The position numbers were made by a program, and so were the translations under genes. A stretch of 64,000 nucleotides of DNA from Nitrospira sp. Its GTDB lineage: Bacteria; Nitrospirota; Nitrospiria; Nitrospirales; Nitrospiraceae. Below are positions 26,990 through 36,531 of this stretch, in pieces; position 1 is the first letter of the stretch, and every line of letters starts with the position of its first letter. The stretch is from contig JALHMZ010000001.1 in the NCBI GenBank assembly GCA_022843785.1, forward strand, positions 244,726 to 308,725, read 5' to 3'. The notes under the pieces were generated by a model that was not told the origin of the DNA, made no database searches, and saw only the letters and a program-made list of their open reading frames with translations.

Positions 26990-28564
26990 TTACCGAGAGG
27001 GTATTGGCAGCACCCGAGTCCCGGCGGCGGACTTAATCGCCTCGACGGTCAGTGGTTTTTCAAGATATCCATCGATACGGAGCGGAGTGCACGATTCGAC
27101 ACCATCACGGACTGACTCGTGACCCAGTCCGAGAATCCGAAGATGTGGGAAACGATCCTTCAGCCGTTGCACCTGGATACTTTCCGCTTCAGACGCCAAC
27201 AAATCGAACTCCGCGACCATCAATCTTGGAGCGATTTCCAAGCCGGTATTCCAGAGCTCTTCCACCACCGTGATGGTATGAACTCGATATCCGAGCTTCT
27301 CCAATGTCCCTCGAATGACGGCCAAACTGACTACTTCCTTCACATACACCAGCGCAGAGAGAGGCACGTCCGGCGCAATTTCCTCGTCACCGATCCGAGT
27401 GAGGGGAAGATCAAACCAGAATCGACTTCCCTGCCCGATCTCACTTTTGAATTCGATCGTTCCGCCCATCAATTCAACAAGCTGTTTGGCCAGCGCCAAT
27501 CCAAGACCGGTGCCTCCATACTTACGTCGATTCGATCCATCGACCTGGACGAATGGCTGGAACAATCGCTTGGCATCGGACTCACCGATGCCGATGCCCG
27601 TATCGCTCACTACAAAGCGGATACGGTCGGCCTTGGGTCGCCCCTCCGGCATCGAATCGGCGAACGACCGAGGGGCCGCCTGGACTTGCAAATACACCTC
27701 GCCCCGCTCTGTAAACTTCACCGCGTTACTCAGCAGCACTGACAAGAGTCGGCCGATGCGAACCGGGTCTCCCCAAAGTTTCTCCGGCGCAGTCGGTGCG
27801 ATGGCGTGATGGAGAAAGATCCCTTTCTCCCTGGCTCGATCTTGGAACGGCACCAGACAATCAGCGATCAGCCGCCCCACCGTAAACTCCTCCCGGCTGA
27901 GCGTGACCCGACCTGCATCCAAAGCCGAAAAGTCCAAAATGTCATTCACAATTTCAAGCAACGCCTTGGCCGATAGCTTGATCGTCTCGGCACAATCCCG
28001 CTGTTCCGGTGTAAGCGTAGTGTCTAGCAGCAATTCATCCATCCCAATGATGCCGTTCATCGGAGTACGAATTTCATGGCTAATCGTCGTGAGGAACTCC
28101 GACTTCAATCGGGCCCCTTCCAGAGCCGCATCGCGAGCCTGCACCAACTCGTGCTGGCTATCCCGTAACTCCTGCAGGGCATGACCGGCTCGTAACATGT
28201 ACCGCACCCGATGCCCCAGCAAGAGGCCGTTGATCGGCTTGACAATAAAGTCGGTGGCCCCGACATCATAGGCTTTGGTAATGGACTGAAAGTCATCGAG
28301 CCCTGTCATGATGAGGACAGGAGTATGGGCTCCTCCCGGCAATCTCCGCAGCTCGGCACATACGGCAAATCCGTCCATCTCCGGCATCACGATATCCAGC
28401 AGGACCAGTTCCGGATGGTACCGAACAAACGCCTCAATCCCTAGACGACCACCTTCAGCCTCTTCGACCAACCAGCCGGACTGTTCAAGCGCCTCACGAG
28501 CCAAGAGTCGTGCGACGGCATCGTCATCGATGATGAGTACGGTCGGCCGATGTGTGTTCGTCAT
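26990..28564 (-). CDS. Response regulator-histidine kinase hybrid (REC-HisKA-HATPase-pseudoREC)
   Basis: The 524-aa cytoplasmic protein begins with a receiver ([10 protein letters not shown]; phosphoacceptor D57 in [14 protein letters not shown] in [10 protein letters not shown]). It continues into HisKA ([19 protein letters not shown]), HATPase_c ([20 protein letters not shown] and [20 protein letters not shown]) and a C-terminal receiver-like domain (about 400-520). In that last domain the acidic pocket and phosphoacceptor are not recognisable, though a terminal YLEKPLT lysine remains. Its start overlaps the upstream kinase stop by 4 nt. It probably receives phosphate from, or works in parallel with, the upstream hybrid kinase. 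Confidence 0.85.
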   Translation of the reverse strand: MTNTHRPTVLIIDDDAVARLLAREALEQSGWLVEEAEGGRLGIEAFVRYHPELVLLDIVMPEMDGFAVCAELRRLPGGAHTPVLIMTGLDDFQSITKAYDVGATDFIVKPINGLLLGHRVRYMLRAGHALQELRDSQHELVQARDAALEGARLKSEFLTTISHEIRTPMNGIIGMDELLLDTTLTPEQRDCAETIKLSAKALLEIVNDILDFSALDAGRVTLSREEFTVGRLIADCLVPFQDRAREKGIFLHHAIAPTAPEKLWGDPVRIGRLLSVLLSNAVKFTERGEVYLQVQAAPRSFADSMPEGRPKADRIRFVVSDTGIGIGESDAKRLFQPFVQVDGSNRRKYGGTGLGLALAKQLVELMGGTIEFKSEIGQGSRFWFDLPLTRIGDEEIAPDVPLSALVYVKEVVSLAVIRGTLEKLGYRVHTITVVEELWNTGLEIAPRLMVAEFDLLASEAESIQVQRLKDRFPHLRILGLGHESVRDGVESCTPLRIDGYLEKPLTVEAIKSAAGTRVLPIPSR

Positions 28565-31500
28565 GCTGCCAACCTGTGTTTGCTGAGTTCGTCTTTGAGG
28601 GCGGAACAGGAAGCCTCGTAATGCCGTTCCAGCCTGCTCAATGTTTCTCCGGCTCGCTCCAATTCCCGGCTGGCGCCCATCATTTCCAACTCACGACAGT
28701 CGGCGGCCAGCGCGACAGCTCCCAACTGGGCGCTGCTCGATTTAAGCTGGTGAGCTGCAACACGCAGCCCCTCCGGATCCTTCGATTGGACGGCCAAGCG
28801 TATCCGATTGACCGTCTCTTGTGACGTCTTCATATACTGTGCGCAGACGCGCACGAATATGTCGGGATGGCCGGGGCGTTGCAGGGCGCGGATCGTAGCC
28901 CACGCCTCTTGGTCGATGACCGCCGGTTCAGCACTCTGTTCATCGCAAGCCTTTGCCTTCGGCGGAATCCCTTGTTGTTCGCTGCTCGCCTGCTGAGATG
29001 CCGGACTTGATGATTCCCGACCTCCCTCGCCCCGGATGATGGTCTTGTTCGGAATCCATTTCGCAAAAATGCGTTCAAGTTGCGACAGGGTAAATGGTTT
29101 GGTGAGGTAGTCGTCCATGCCGGCGGCAAGGCACAACTCCCGGTCGCCCTGCATGGCATGAGCGGTCAAAGCGACAATTGGCAGGTGGGAAACAGCCTGC
29201 CGCTCACCGCTCCCGTTGGGCTTTCCCGCTTCGGCCTCACGTTCCCTGATAAGCCTGGTTGCGGTGAATCCGTCCATCTCAGGCATCTGGCAATCCATGA
29301 AGACGAGAGCATAGTCAGCATTCTCTACTGTGGACACCGCTTCCTGCCCATTCTCCACCATATCAATCTGGCAATCGAACTGCTCCAACATGCCACAGGC
29401 AACCTCACGATTGACCGGGTTGTCTTCCACCAGCAAAATGCGAACCTGCTCCGATCCTCTCGTGCGACAGGCCAACGTTTCCGCGTCGATGCCGCTTTCC
29501 TTGACCGAGGGGGGGAGCGACTGTTGGACAGGATCGCATCGATTGAAATATGCGTTAAATCTGAATATGGATCCTTCTTCCAGAACACTGTGGAGCTCAA
29601 TATGCCCACCCATGAGAGCGACGAGCTGCTTGGTGATGGCAAGCCCTAAGCCGGTCCCACCATACTTCCTGGTAATCGAACCGTCGGCCTGGGAAAATGC
29701 GTCAAAGATGTGGGGTTGAACCTCAGGATGGATGCCGATGCCCGTATCTGCCACACATACCGACAATCCAAACAGCCCGTCCATCTGACTCTCAAGATCG
29801 ACGGACACTGCGATCGTCCCATATTCCGTAAATTTGACCGCATTGCCTACCAGATTCACGATGATCTGCCTAAGCCTTGTTGGGTCGCCGAGCAGATAGA
29901 GAGGAATGTGCGGATCGATCTGACATGACAACTTCAGTTGCTTGTTCTGCACGGCGGGCAGCGCGACATCAATCGCTTCCTGGATCGTCTGCCGAACTTC
30001 AAACGGTACATTCTCCAGCTGTAGCTTCCCGGCTTCGTTCTTCGAGAAGTCCAAGATGTCGTTAATAATAGCCAGCAGTGATGAACCGGATCGATGGATG
30101 GATTCGATCAAGTGGCGTTCTTTGTCCCCGAGGGCGCACCGAAGCAACAACTCTGTCATGCCGAGCACGCCGTTCATGGGAGTCCTGATTTCGTGACTCA
30201 TGTTTGCCAGAAACTGACTCTTCGCCCGACTGGCGGCTTCAGCGGTTTCTTTGGCTTGACGAAGCGCCTCTTCTGCGATTTTCCGGTCGGTCACATCAAT
30301 ATTGATACCGACCATGCGGATCGACATCTCCGCTTCGTTCTTAATCAACCTCCCACGGGCCAGAATCCACCGATACGATCCGTCCTTATGGCGGAGACGA
30401 TGCTCAAATTCGCATCGGGACGGCTTTGCCATTAGAAAAGCCTCGATGGTGCTCAACGCACGGTCATGATCTTCGGGATGCAGATGGCTCTCCCACTCCT
30501 GAAACGTATTGTCCAGCTCGTGGTCATCGTAGCCCAATTGCCGCTTCCATTCTGGGGAGAGATAGACATCATTTGTTGTGAGATCCCAGTCCCAGATCCC
30601 GATATTGGTGCCCTGAACCGTTGTGAGCAAACGGCCCTCGCTGGTTCGTAGCGCCTGTTCAACTTTCCGTCTGTCGGCGGCCTCGATGGCCAACGCCACC
30701 GTATTCGCGACAGATGCGGCGAAATGCTGTTCCTCAAGCGTCCAATGTCGCTGAGGGCCAATGTGTTCGTGGCAAATCACCCCAACCATCCGACCTTCCG
30801 ATCGAACGGGCACATCCAGCATGGAGGTAATCCCGAGTGGGGCCAGGTAAGCCGCTGTAAATTCGCCGGTCCTCGGATCTGTCTGCGCATCATCTGCAGC
30901 GACGATCCGTTCGAAATCGAGTTCCTGAAAGTATTTCGGATAGTCGGTCGCCACCAAGACAATTCCCTGTGAATGTTCTCGAGTGGCCAACTCATAGAGG
31001 TTCGCACATTGAATGGCGGAACGATCCTGCGTAAGAAACCAGATGCTGACTCGCGCGGTACGGAGAGACTCCGCCGCTACCTGCGTCACCGTTTGGAACG
31101 CCGCTTGGAGATTCCCTCCATAAACTTGCGGGCTCTCCGCCAACTCTGACAACCCCGCTTGAATTCGACGAAGGAGAGCTTCAGTCTGTCGATGTTCTCG
31201 CTCAATCTGCTTCTGTTGGCTGATGTCTCTGAAGACCAGGACAGCCCCAGTCGCTTCACTGTCCAAAAGCATTGGTGTGACAGCCAAGCTGATAGGGATA
31301 TGCCGACCCTCTGCCGTCACCAGCACGCCATCGTCCGTGTGGTATGCCTCACCAGATGCGAGCGACGGCAGCGTGGCATCGGTGCTTGGACAGTCCTCCC
31401 GGTATTCTTCTGGCGCCGGAGTAATCATCCGGTACACGGGGCGACCGACGACAACAGAAGCCGGCTCCCCAAACAACTGCTCGGCTTGCTGGTTGATCAT

Positions 31501-31803
31501 TTGGATCTTCCACTCGGAATCTACGACACAGAGTCCTTTTCCCAGAGCCTGTAAGACTTCCTGGAGTTTGTTGCGTTCCTGGGCCAGCTGGGTTTCGCTT
31601 GTGCGTTTCAGCTGAGCATAGAGATCCTGCATTTCCTTCGAAGAGAGTGCCAGCGACCGTTCTAAGAGCGCATGGCCCTGGTCGGCTTCCACATAGCTGC
31701 GGCTGACCCTTTCCAGCAGCTCACACCACACTTCCGACGACGACGGCGGGTGCTCGATATCCAGACCCAACCGTCTTAGTTGTCGTGCCAGTAATGGATG
31801 CAT
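28561..31803 (-). CDS. Hybrid sensor kinase PAS-GAF-PAS-HisKA-HATPase-REC-Hpt
   Basis: The 1080-aa protein has no membrane segments. Order: N-terminal helical region, PAS (about 80-195, [20 protein letters not shown]), GAF (~215-390), PAS (~395-515, [16 protein letters not shown]), HisKA ([20 protein letters not shown]), HATPase_c ([35 protein letters not shown]), a full receiver ([34 protein letters not shown]) and an Hpt domain with [14 protein letters not shown]. It is therefore a complete His-Asp-His phosphorelay in one chain. It lies 6 nt downstream of a FIST protein, a likely partner sensor. The output regulator is not in the operon. Confidence 0.9.
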   Translation of the reverse strand: MHPLLARQLRRLGLDIEHPPSSSEVWCELLERVSRSYVEADQGHALLERSLALSSKEMQDLYAQLKRTSETQLAQERNKLQEVLQALGKGLCVVDSEWKIQMINQQAEQLFGEPASVVVGRPVYRMITPAPEEYREDCPSTDATLPSLASGEAYHTDDGVLVTAEGRHIPISLAVTPMLLDSEATGAVLVFRDISQQKQIEREHRQTEALLRRIQAGLSELAESPQVYGGNLQAAFQTVTQVAAESLRTARVSIWFLTQDRSAIQCANLYELATREHSQGIVLVATDYPKYFQELDFERIVAADDAQTDPRTGEFTAAYLAPLGITSMLDVPVRSEGRMVGVICHEHIGPQRHWTLEEQHFAASVANTVALAIEAADRRKVEQALRTSEGRLLTTVQGTNIGIWDWDLTTNDVYLSPEWKRQLGYDDHELDNTFQEWESHLHPEDHDRALSTIEAFLMAKPSRCEFEHRLRHKDGSYRWILARGRLIKNEAEMSIRMVGINIDVTDRKIAEEALRQAKETAEAASRAKSQFLANMSHEIRTPMNGVLGMTELLLRCALGDKERHLIESIHRSGSSLLAIINDILDFSKNEAGKLQLENVPFEVRQTIQEAIDVALPAVQNKQLKLSCQIDPHIPLYLLGDPTRLRQIIVNLVGNAVKFTEYGTIAVSVDLESQMDGLFGLSVCVADTGIGIHPEVQPHIFDAFSQADGSITRKYGGTGLGLAITKQLVALMGGHIELHSVLEEGSIFRFNAYFNRCDPVQQSLPPSVKESGIDAETLACRTRGSEQVRILLVEDNPVNREVACGMLEQFDCQIDMVENGQEAVSTVENADYALVFMDCQMPEMDGFTATRLIREREAEAGKPNGSGERQAVSHLPIVALTAHAMQGDRELCLAAGMDDYLTKPFTLSQLERIFAKWIPNKTIIRGEGGRESSSPASQQASSEQQGIPPKAKACDEQSAEPAVIDQEAWATIRALQRPGHPDIFVRVCAQYMKTSQETVNRIRLAVQSKDPEGLRVAAHQLKSSSAQLGAVALAADCRELEMMGASRELERAGETLSRLERHYEASCSALKDELSKHRLAA

Positions 31804-31809
31804 GAGGAA

Positions 31810-32952
31810 TCAGGCCGCCTCACTCAACGTCGTCAACGTCATCGTCTGATTATGAAGATCACACGTTCCGGTCGCATACGGAGAAATCTCGCCATACGAA
31901 TAGAACCCGATCTGTTGTGTCCCCTTGGGGAGTACATCCAGCGTGGCCTCGATTTCCTCTTCCGTTCGCCCGCCCAATACCAGTCGGCGTCCCACACAAC
32001 TGATCGCGACGGCGAGCGTCGCGGCGTCGCCATCGGCTGCCAGCCTCGTGGAAGTCGCCGCTTCTGAGGCCCCCTGCACAAGCCGGTCGAAATTCGCTTT
32101 CATCAGCTGCGCGTACGCGCCTTGAGGAATATCCCCCGCAAACGTGAGCGACCGATCATCTTCGCTCACGCTCAGAATGGTTCTGACCAAACTCTTGGCA
32201 TCATCCGGTGTGGCGCGCAACGCCAAGGGAAATAAGAGCCCCGTGGCCGGCAATCCAGAGGCCCGGTCGCCCAGATATTCCTTATACAGCTGAAGCGCGG
32301 GACGACCATCAAGCTCGAAGAGCACGTTCCCTCTGGATTTGGTGACACGCCGCTCCGGGCCGAATCGATCCCATCCTCCTTTTGATCCATGACCGATCTG
32401 AATACGATCACCATAGAATCCCACGGCCGTGACAAACCCAGGCTTGGGCGTCCTGTCCTGCAATACCCATGTCCGACGAAAGCGGTCCCCGTCTCCAGCC
32501 AATCCACCGGTGACGACAACGGACGGAGACACCTCGGAATTCAATCCACGCACCAGTTCGCTGCCATTCACATTGAGACCATCCGAGAGGACGAGGATGC
32601 CTTTCAGCCGCGGATCCTTCAGCTGTCGAGCAATATCCTGTCCGGCGACAAACGACCCTTCCGCCGACTGCACCGGTGCGCTGGCCATCCGGAGATCCGT
32701 ATGGTCGAACCGCACAATTGCAGCACTCAGACTTTCGTCAAAAATCTGCGTGCCCAGAATTTCTCCGGCCGTCGAGCACCCCATGACGACTGATTCACGA
32801 TAGTCATCAAGCAATTCGTTGATCGACTCTGCGGAATCGAGAAAACTGGAGGGCCCAAACAACAACACCAGTGTGCGGCGCGAGTCAATCCGCGGACGAT
32901 TCGTGACTGACCATCGTTTCTTACGATCATATCCGATCGTATGAATTTCCAT
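31810..32952 (-). CDS. FIST domain sensory protein
   Basis: The 380-aa soluble protein spans FIST_N (RRTLVLLFGPSSFLDSA, VVMGCSTAGEI) and FIST_C (LYKEYLGDRASGLPATGLLF, GAYAQLMKANFDRLVQGASE, ending GFYSYGEISP). FIST domains are thought to sense small ligands, possibly amino acids, and are usually encoded with signalling proteins. A good ribosome site AAGGAGAAG precedes the ATG. It is the first gene of the three-gene operon FIST-hybrid kinase-hybrid kinase, so it probably supplies the input to those kinases. Confidence 0.88.
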   Translation of the reverse strand: MEIHTIGYDRKKRWSVTNRPRIDSRRTLVLLFGPSSFLDSAESINELLDDYRESVVMGCSTAGEILGTQIFDESLSAAIVRFDHTDLRMASAPVQSAEGSFVAGQDIARQLKDPRLKGILVLSDGLNVNGSELVRGLNSEVSPSVVVTGGLAGDGDRFRRTWVLQDRTPKPGFVTAVGFYGDRIQIGHGSKGGWDRFGPERRVTKSRGNVLFELDGRPALQLYKEYLGDRASGLPATGLLFPLALRATPDDAKSLVRTILSVSEDDRSLTFAGDIPQGAYAQLMKANFDRLVQGASEAATSTRLAADGDAATLAVAISCVGRRLVLGGRTEEEIEATLDVLPKGTQQIGFYSYGEISPYATGTCDLHNQTMTLTTLSEAA

Positions 32953-33371
32953 GTCTACTTCTCCTTATTGATCCAAGACTAGGCGGCAATCCGACCCCCA
33001 AGAGTGGTCAACAACCCAAATGCCGGCAAACTTACGGCGTGACGCCAGAGGGGCAGGACGATTCCAAAATGACGCCGTGCCCATTCTTCGCCCTTCAGGG
33101 AGGTCCTTCAACAGGCTCATAACCAACTGATATCATGAACGAGTCTGTCGTTCTTGAGCGACTACTAACAAACACAACCTCCGGAACAAACCGGTAAATC
33201 TATTCCGTATGTATGTCGGTCACCTGAGGAGGAAACTTGAAGAGCCTGAGTGCGGGAATGATGGGGAAGTGATGGGTTGAGCGATGAGGCTGACGGCTTA
33301 AAACACAATCCTATTCAGACATGTAGGGAGGAACTTGACTTCACATGATGGGGCACCAACTCATGCCCTTA
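32953..33371. other. Non-coding gap with presumed FIST operon promoter
   Basis: No supported gene lies in these 419 bases. The left end carries the ribosome site and presumably the promoter of the FIST operon on the minus strand. I see no clear terminator for either side. Confidence 0.5.
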
Positions 33372-35894
33372 TCAAACCCACGCAGCGGCAAGAATTCCCT
33401 TGGCATCCTGCCAATGCGGAGCCCAGACGAGGGCCACGAGCTTCACAGCGATATTGGCCTTGGTGGGTTTGATTGAAACGGTTTCGAGCTTTTCGTTCAA
33501 CGGGTCGGTCGCCGCGGCCAACGCATCACTCTCCGACTTGAATTGTGCTTCGAGATCGGCCAGCTGCTGCTGGAGCGCCGCCACGTTTTCTTCCGCCGCC
33601 CCGACATCCTGCGACTCCTTCATGACCCGTCCTGCGCTCCTGATCGCCGTGGTGGCGCGCCCGATGTTTGAGGCGCTGATTGTCTTCCGCCCGAGAAACG
33701 CCCCGAGGATTGAGGCCCCGACAGAAATCGCCGCCTGCACTTGACTGGAACGGGATTCAGCCTGCTGCTTTTCCTTTGCCAGCTCTGCTCGTCTGATGCG
33801 CTCTTGAAGCGTCGTCATCTTCGAGGCATATTTCTGGCGCAGGATCTCGGCACTCTTATCCCGCTGTTCCCGCCCCGCCTGCTGTAACCGCACGCGGAAA
33901 TCCCGCTCGGACTCGTCCGGTGTTGAGACCTCCTTCGTGCTGGGGCTCCTGAACAACTCCACCTTCTGCGTCCTGAACAACCAGCCACCGAAATCCTTGC
34001 TCCAATCGGCATAGCTCTTGGCCTTGCCGGCACTGGCCGGCAGCGCAAGAAACTGGGCTCCGTCTTCCGGATTCTGTTCCAGATCGGCCACCATCACATC
34101 CATCGCGGTCGACTGATCCCAGTCGACAGCCACAGGGCCGTCCGCAATCGACGCCAAGACCGTGACATCCTGTGTGCTATCAATCCCGCTCTTTGCATCG
34201 GAGAAACGAATCTGTGAGGCCCCCAACAACATCGGAGCATAGACCAATTCACTTCCCTCCGGCTTACTGCCACGCAGCGGCACGAAGTGTTGCGGCACAT
34301 CCGGAGGCAACATCGGGCGTGAAGTGTGAGGCGTGAGGCGTGAGGCGATTGGAGAAGATGCCGACATGTCCTTCCTCTCACCCCTTACGCCTGACGCCTG
34401 ACCCCTCACGGAATCCATGAGTGTCTTGATCTGCGTCCTTGTCAGAGGCCCGCGAAGGTAGGAAAGACACCAGCGCGTCTCAAACACCACCGGTTCATCT
34501 TCATGCACGTTATTCATCAGGAAAATCCGATTGCCGAGGCCTGCAAGCGTCTGCTCCATGCGGCCGCGATCAAACCTCTTCCCGGCACTCGTCGAAGCCC
34601 CTTCCAATCCCTCAAGCACCCGCGCCTTGTCCCGCTCCGTCTGCAATCGCCCGATGAACCAGGTGCCGGTGTTGGCCAGCCCCTTGTAGTCGAGATCGAC
34701 GGGATTCTGTGTCGCAAGGACCACCCCCAGGCCGAACGCGCGCGCCTGTTTGAGCAAGGTCATAAGCGGCAGCTTTGAAGGCGGGTTGGCCACCGGCGGG
34801 AAATAGCCGAAAATCTCGTCCATGTAGAGGAGTGCGCGCAGGCTGGTCGTGCCCGATTGCGCCCTCATCCACCCGACCATTTGACTGAGCAACAGCGTGA
34901 CGAAGAACATCCGCTCGGCATCGTTGAGATGCGCGATGGAGAAGATCGCATGCCGGGGCTTTCCTGCCGGCGTATAGAGCAAGGATTGGATGTCCAGCGC
35001 CTCTCCTTCCAACCAGGCCTGAAACCCTGGAGCAGCCAGCAGATTGTTCAGCTTCATCGCGAGTGCGAATCGATCTTTCGAGGGAAAGAAGGACTCCACA
35101 TCCATCACGCCGATCTTCGACACAGGCGGCGATTGAATGGCTTGGATCAATGTTGCCAGATCAAGATCCTCTTCTCTTTTCCAGGTCTGATCGAGAATCG
35201 TGGACAGGAGAATGTGCTCGCGGCTTTGGATCGGATCGGCCTCGATCCCGAGTAAGCCCAGCAGACTCGTCACGGTTGTGCTGATGCGTTCGCGCAACAG
35301 CTCTGCATCTTCACGCACATCGGCGGCCGGTGCGGCAAACGATTTGAGAATAGAAACCGGCAATCCGGCATTGCTGCCCGGCGTGTAGATCACCACATCC
35401 GCCGCATCCCGAAGCCGCTGAATGCGGGCACCGTCCTGCTGCCACCCGGCGAGGCCTTTTGCCCACAACTCGGCCTGCGCCTTGGCATAGTCGGCGGGAG
35501 CCAGCCCCTTCTTGCGCGCGTCGTCTTCGTTGATCCAGGGCTGGAAGTCTTCGCCTTTGAGAGAGGGGAATGTGAGCATCAAATTGCCGAGATCGCCCTT
35601 CGGGTCGATGATGATGGCGGGGATGTTGTCGATCGCTGCTTCTTCGAGCAAGGCCAGACACAGGCCGGTCTTGCCGCTGCCGGTCATGCCCACGCAGACT
35701 GCGTGCGTCACCAGATCTTTTGAATCATAGAGCAGCCAGCCGGGCTTAGCCTGTTTCGCCGCCAGATCATAGGGCCGCCCCATGTAAAAGACGCCAAGCT
35801 TTTCGAAATCTTCCGCCGACCCGCCGACAGAGGGCGCCGTAGCGGCCTTCACGGGCTCCTTTGTCTTCGCGGTTTCTTTCTTCTTAGTAGGCAT
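33372..35894 (-). CDS. HerA/DUF853-type ATPase with an in-frame repeat-derived insert
   Basis: This 840-aa P-loop ATPase is of the HerA/FtsK superfamily (helicase HerA-like, DUF853/DUF87). Walker A is GMTGSGKTG at about residue 70, with AIIIDPKGDLGNLMLTFP next, and Walker B LRALLYMDEIFGYFPP; the sensor-type motif VVLATQNPVDLDYKGL follows. The C-terminal third includes a basic coiled coil (RIRRAELAKEKQQAESR). Residues ~495-526 (SVRGQASGVRGER ... ASRLTPHTSRP) are encoded by a palindromic heptad repeat like those found between genes and look like an insertion. The role is probably DNA or protein translocation, unspecified. It starts 3 nt after the DUF486 gene's stop. Confidence 0.8.
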   Translation of the reverse strand: MPTKKKETAKTKEPVKAATAPSVGGSAEDFEKLGVFYMGRPYDLAAKQAKPGWLLYDSKDLVTHAVCVGMTGSGKTGLCLALLEEAAIDNIPAIIIDPKGDLGNLMLTFPSLKGEDFQPWINEDDARKKGLAPADYAKAQAELWAKGLAGWQQDGARIQRLRDAADVVIYTPGSNAGLPVSILKSFAAPAADVREDAELLRERISTTVTSLLGLLGIEADPIQSREHILLSTILDQTWKREEDLDLATLIQAIQSPPVSKIGVMDVESFFPSKDRFALAMKLNNLLAAPGFQAWLEGEALDIQSLLYTPAGKPRHAIFSIAHLNDAERMFFVTLLLSQMVGWMRAQSGTTSLRALLYMDEIFGYFPPVANPPSKLPLMTLLKQARAFGLGVVLATQNPVDLDYKGLANTGTWFIGRLQTERDKARVLEGLEGASTSAGKRFDRGRMEQTLAGLGNRIFLMNNVHEDEPVVFETRWCLSYLRGPLTRTQIKTLMDSVRGQASGVRGERKDMSASSPIASRLTPHTSRPMLPPDVPQHFVPLRGSKPEGSELVYAPMLLGASQIRFSDAKSGIDSTQDVTVLASIADGPVAVDWDQSTAMDVMVADLEQNPEDGAQFLALPASAGKAKSYADWSKDFGGWLFRTQKVELFRSPSTKEVSTPDESERDFRVRLQQAGREQRDKSAEILRQKYASKMTTLQERIRRAELAKEKQQAESRSSQVQAAISVGASILGAFLGRKTISASNIGRATTAIRSAGRVMKESQDVGAAEENVAALQQQLADLEAQFKSESDALAAATDPLNEKLETVSIKPTKANIAVKLVALVWAPHWQDAKGILAAAWV
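34319..34410. repeat. Palindromic heptad repeat element inside a coding sequence
   Basis: CGTGAAGTG followed by three GTGAGGC units (34319-34348) opposes CGCCTGACGCCTGACCCCTC and ACG (34388-34410), across a ~39-bp loop. It has the same architecture as the intergenic elements but is translated in frame on the minus strand within the HerA-type ATPase gene, with no stop or frameshift. Confidence 0.8.
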
Positions 35895-35897
35895 CGC

Positions 35898-36227
35898 TCA
35901 CCATTCTTTGAAGATTATGAAGACAGCGCCGGACATCATGCCAAAACCGACGAGATAATTCCATTTCAGTGGCTCTTTGAGGTACCACACAGAAAAAGCG
36001 CAAAACACGACCAGGGTAATCACTTCCTGGATTGTTTTCAATTGGGCTGCGGTAAACTCATAGTGCCCGATCCGATTCGCCGGGACTTGCAGGCAATATT
36101 CAAAAAACGCGATTCCCCAGCTGGCCAGAATCACGATCCACAAGGGCGAATCTTTGTACTTCAGATGCCCGTACCAGGCGAAGGTCATGAAGATATTGGA
36201 AACCGTCAGCAGAAGAATGGTGTGCAT
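35898..36227 (-). CDS. DUF486 (DMT-like) small membrane protein
   Basis: The ATG at 36227 gives 109 aa starting MHTILLLTVSNIFMTFAWYG, the characteristic DUF486 N terminus; the open frame extends 47 codons further but without homology. Four membrane helices are predicted; the last part includes KEPLKWNYLVGFGMMSGAVF. The family resembles small multidrug-resistance/DMT proteins; substrate unknown. It is immediately upstream of the HerA-type ATPase (3-nt spacing), so probably co-transcribed. Confidence 0.85.
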   Translation of the reverse strand: MHTILLLTVSNIFMTFAWYGHLKYKDSPLWIVILASWGIAFFEYCLQVPANRIGHYEFTAAQLKTIQEVITLVVFCAFSVWYLKEPLKWNYLVGFGMMSGAVFIIFKEW

Positions 36228-36531
36228 GGGCCCCCTGAGAACAGAGTGGAGCAGATGGCACAAGCGCCAGACTGAGTGAACCGGCTGATGGCCGCGGTCA
36301 TCGACTCCCACTCCCCCCACCCTTCCTCTCAGCGGGGTGGAAGGGATGGAGCTTTCGAAAGTCGCCATAGCGAAAGTGACGAGGTGTAGCTGAAGAATGT
36401 GCCGCGGGCGACGGCATGCGATGCTTCATCGCGCCTTACAGTCGCACGTGGCCAAGAGTAGCGATTCAGCTGCCATCAGGACTCATTGCATCCTGGCGAC
36501 ACCGAAAGTTCCGTCCTTTCCGCCCCGCTTA

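Noticed and set aside
27119..27742. 207-codon + frame opposite the hybrid kinase
   Set aside because: Antisense shadow of conserved HATPase coding sequence.
34319..34410. CRISPR-like or simple tandem repeat array
   Set aside because: Units are ~7 bp, abutting, and arranged as inverted arms; there are no spacers or repeat lengths fitting CRISPR.
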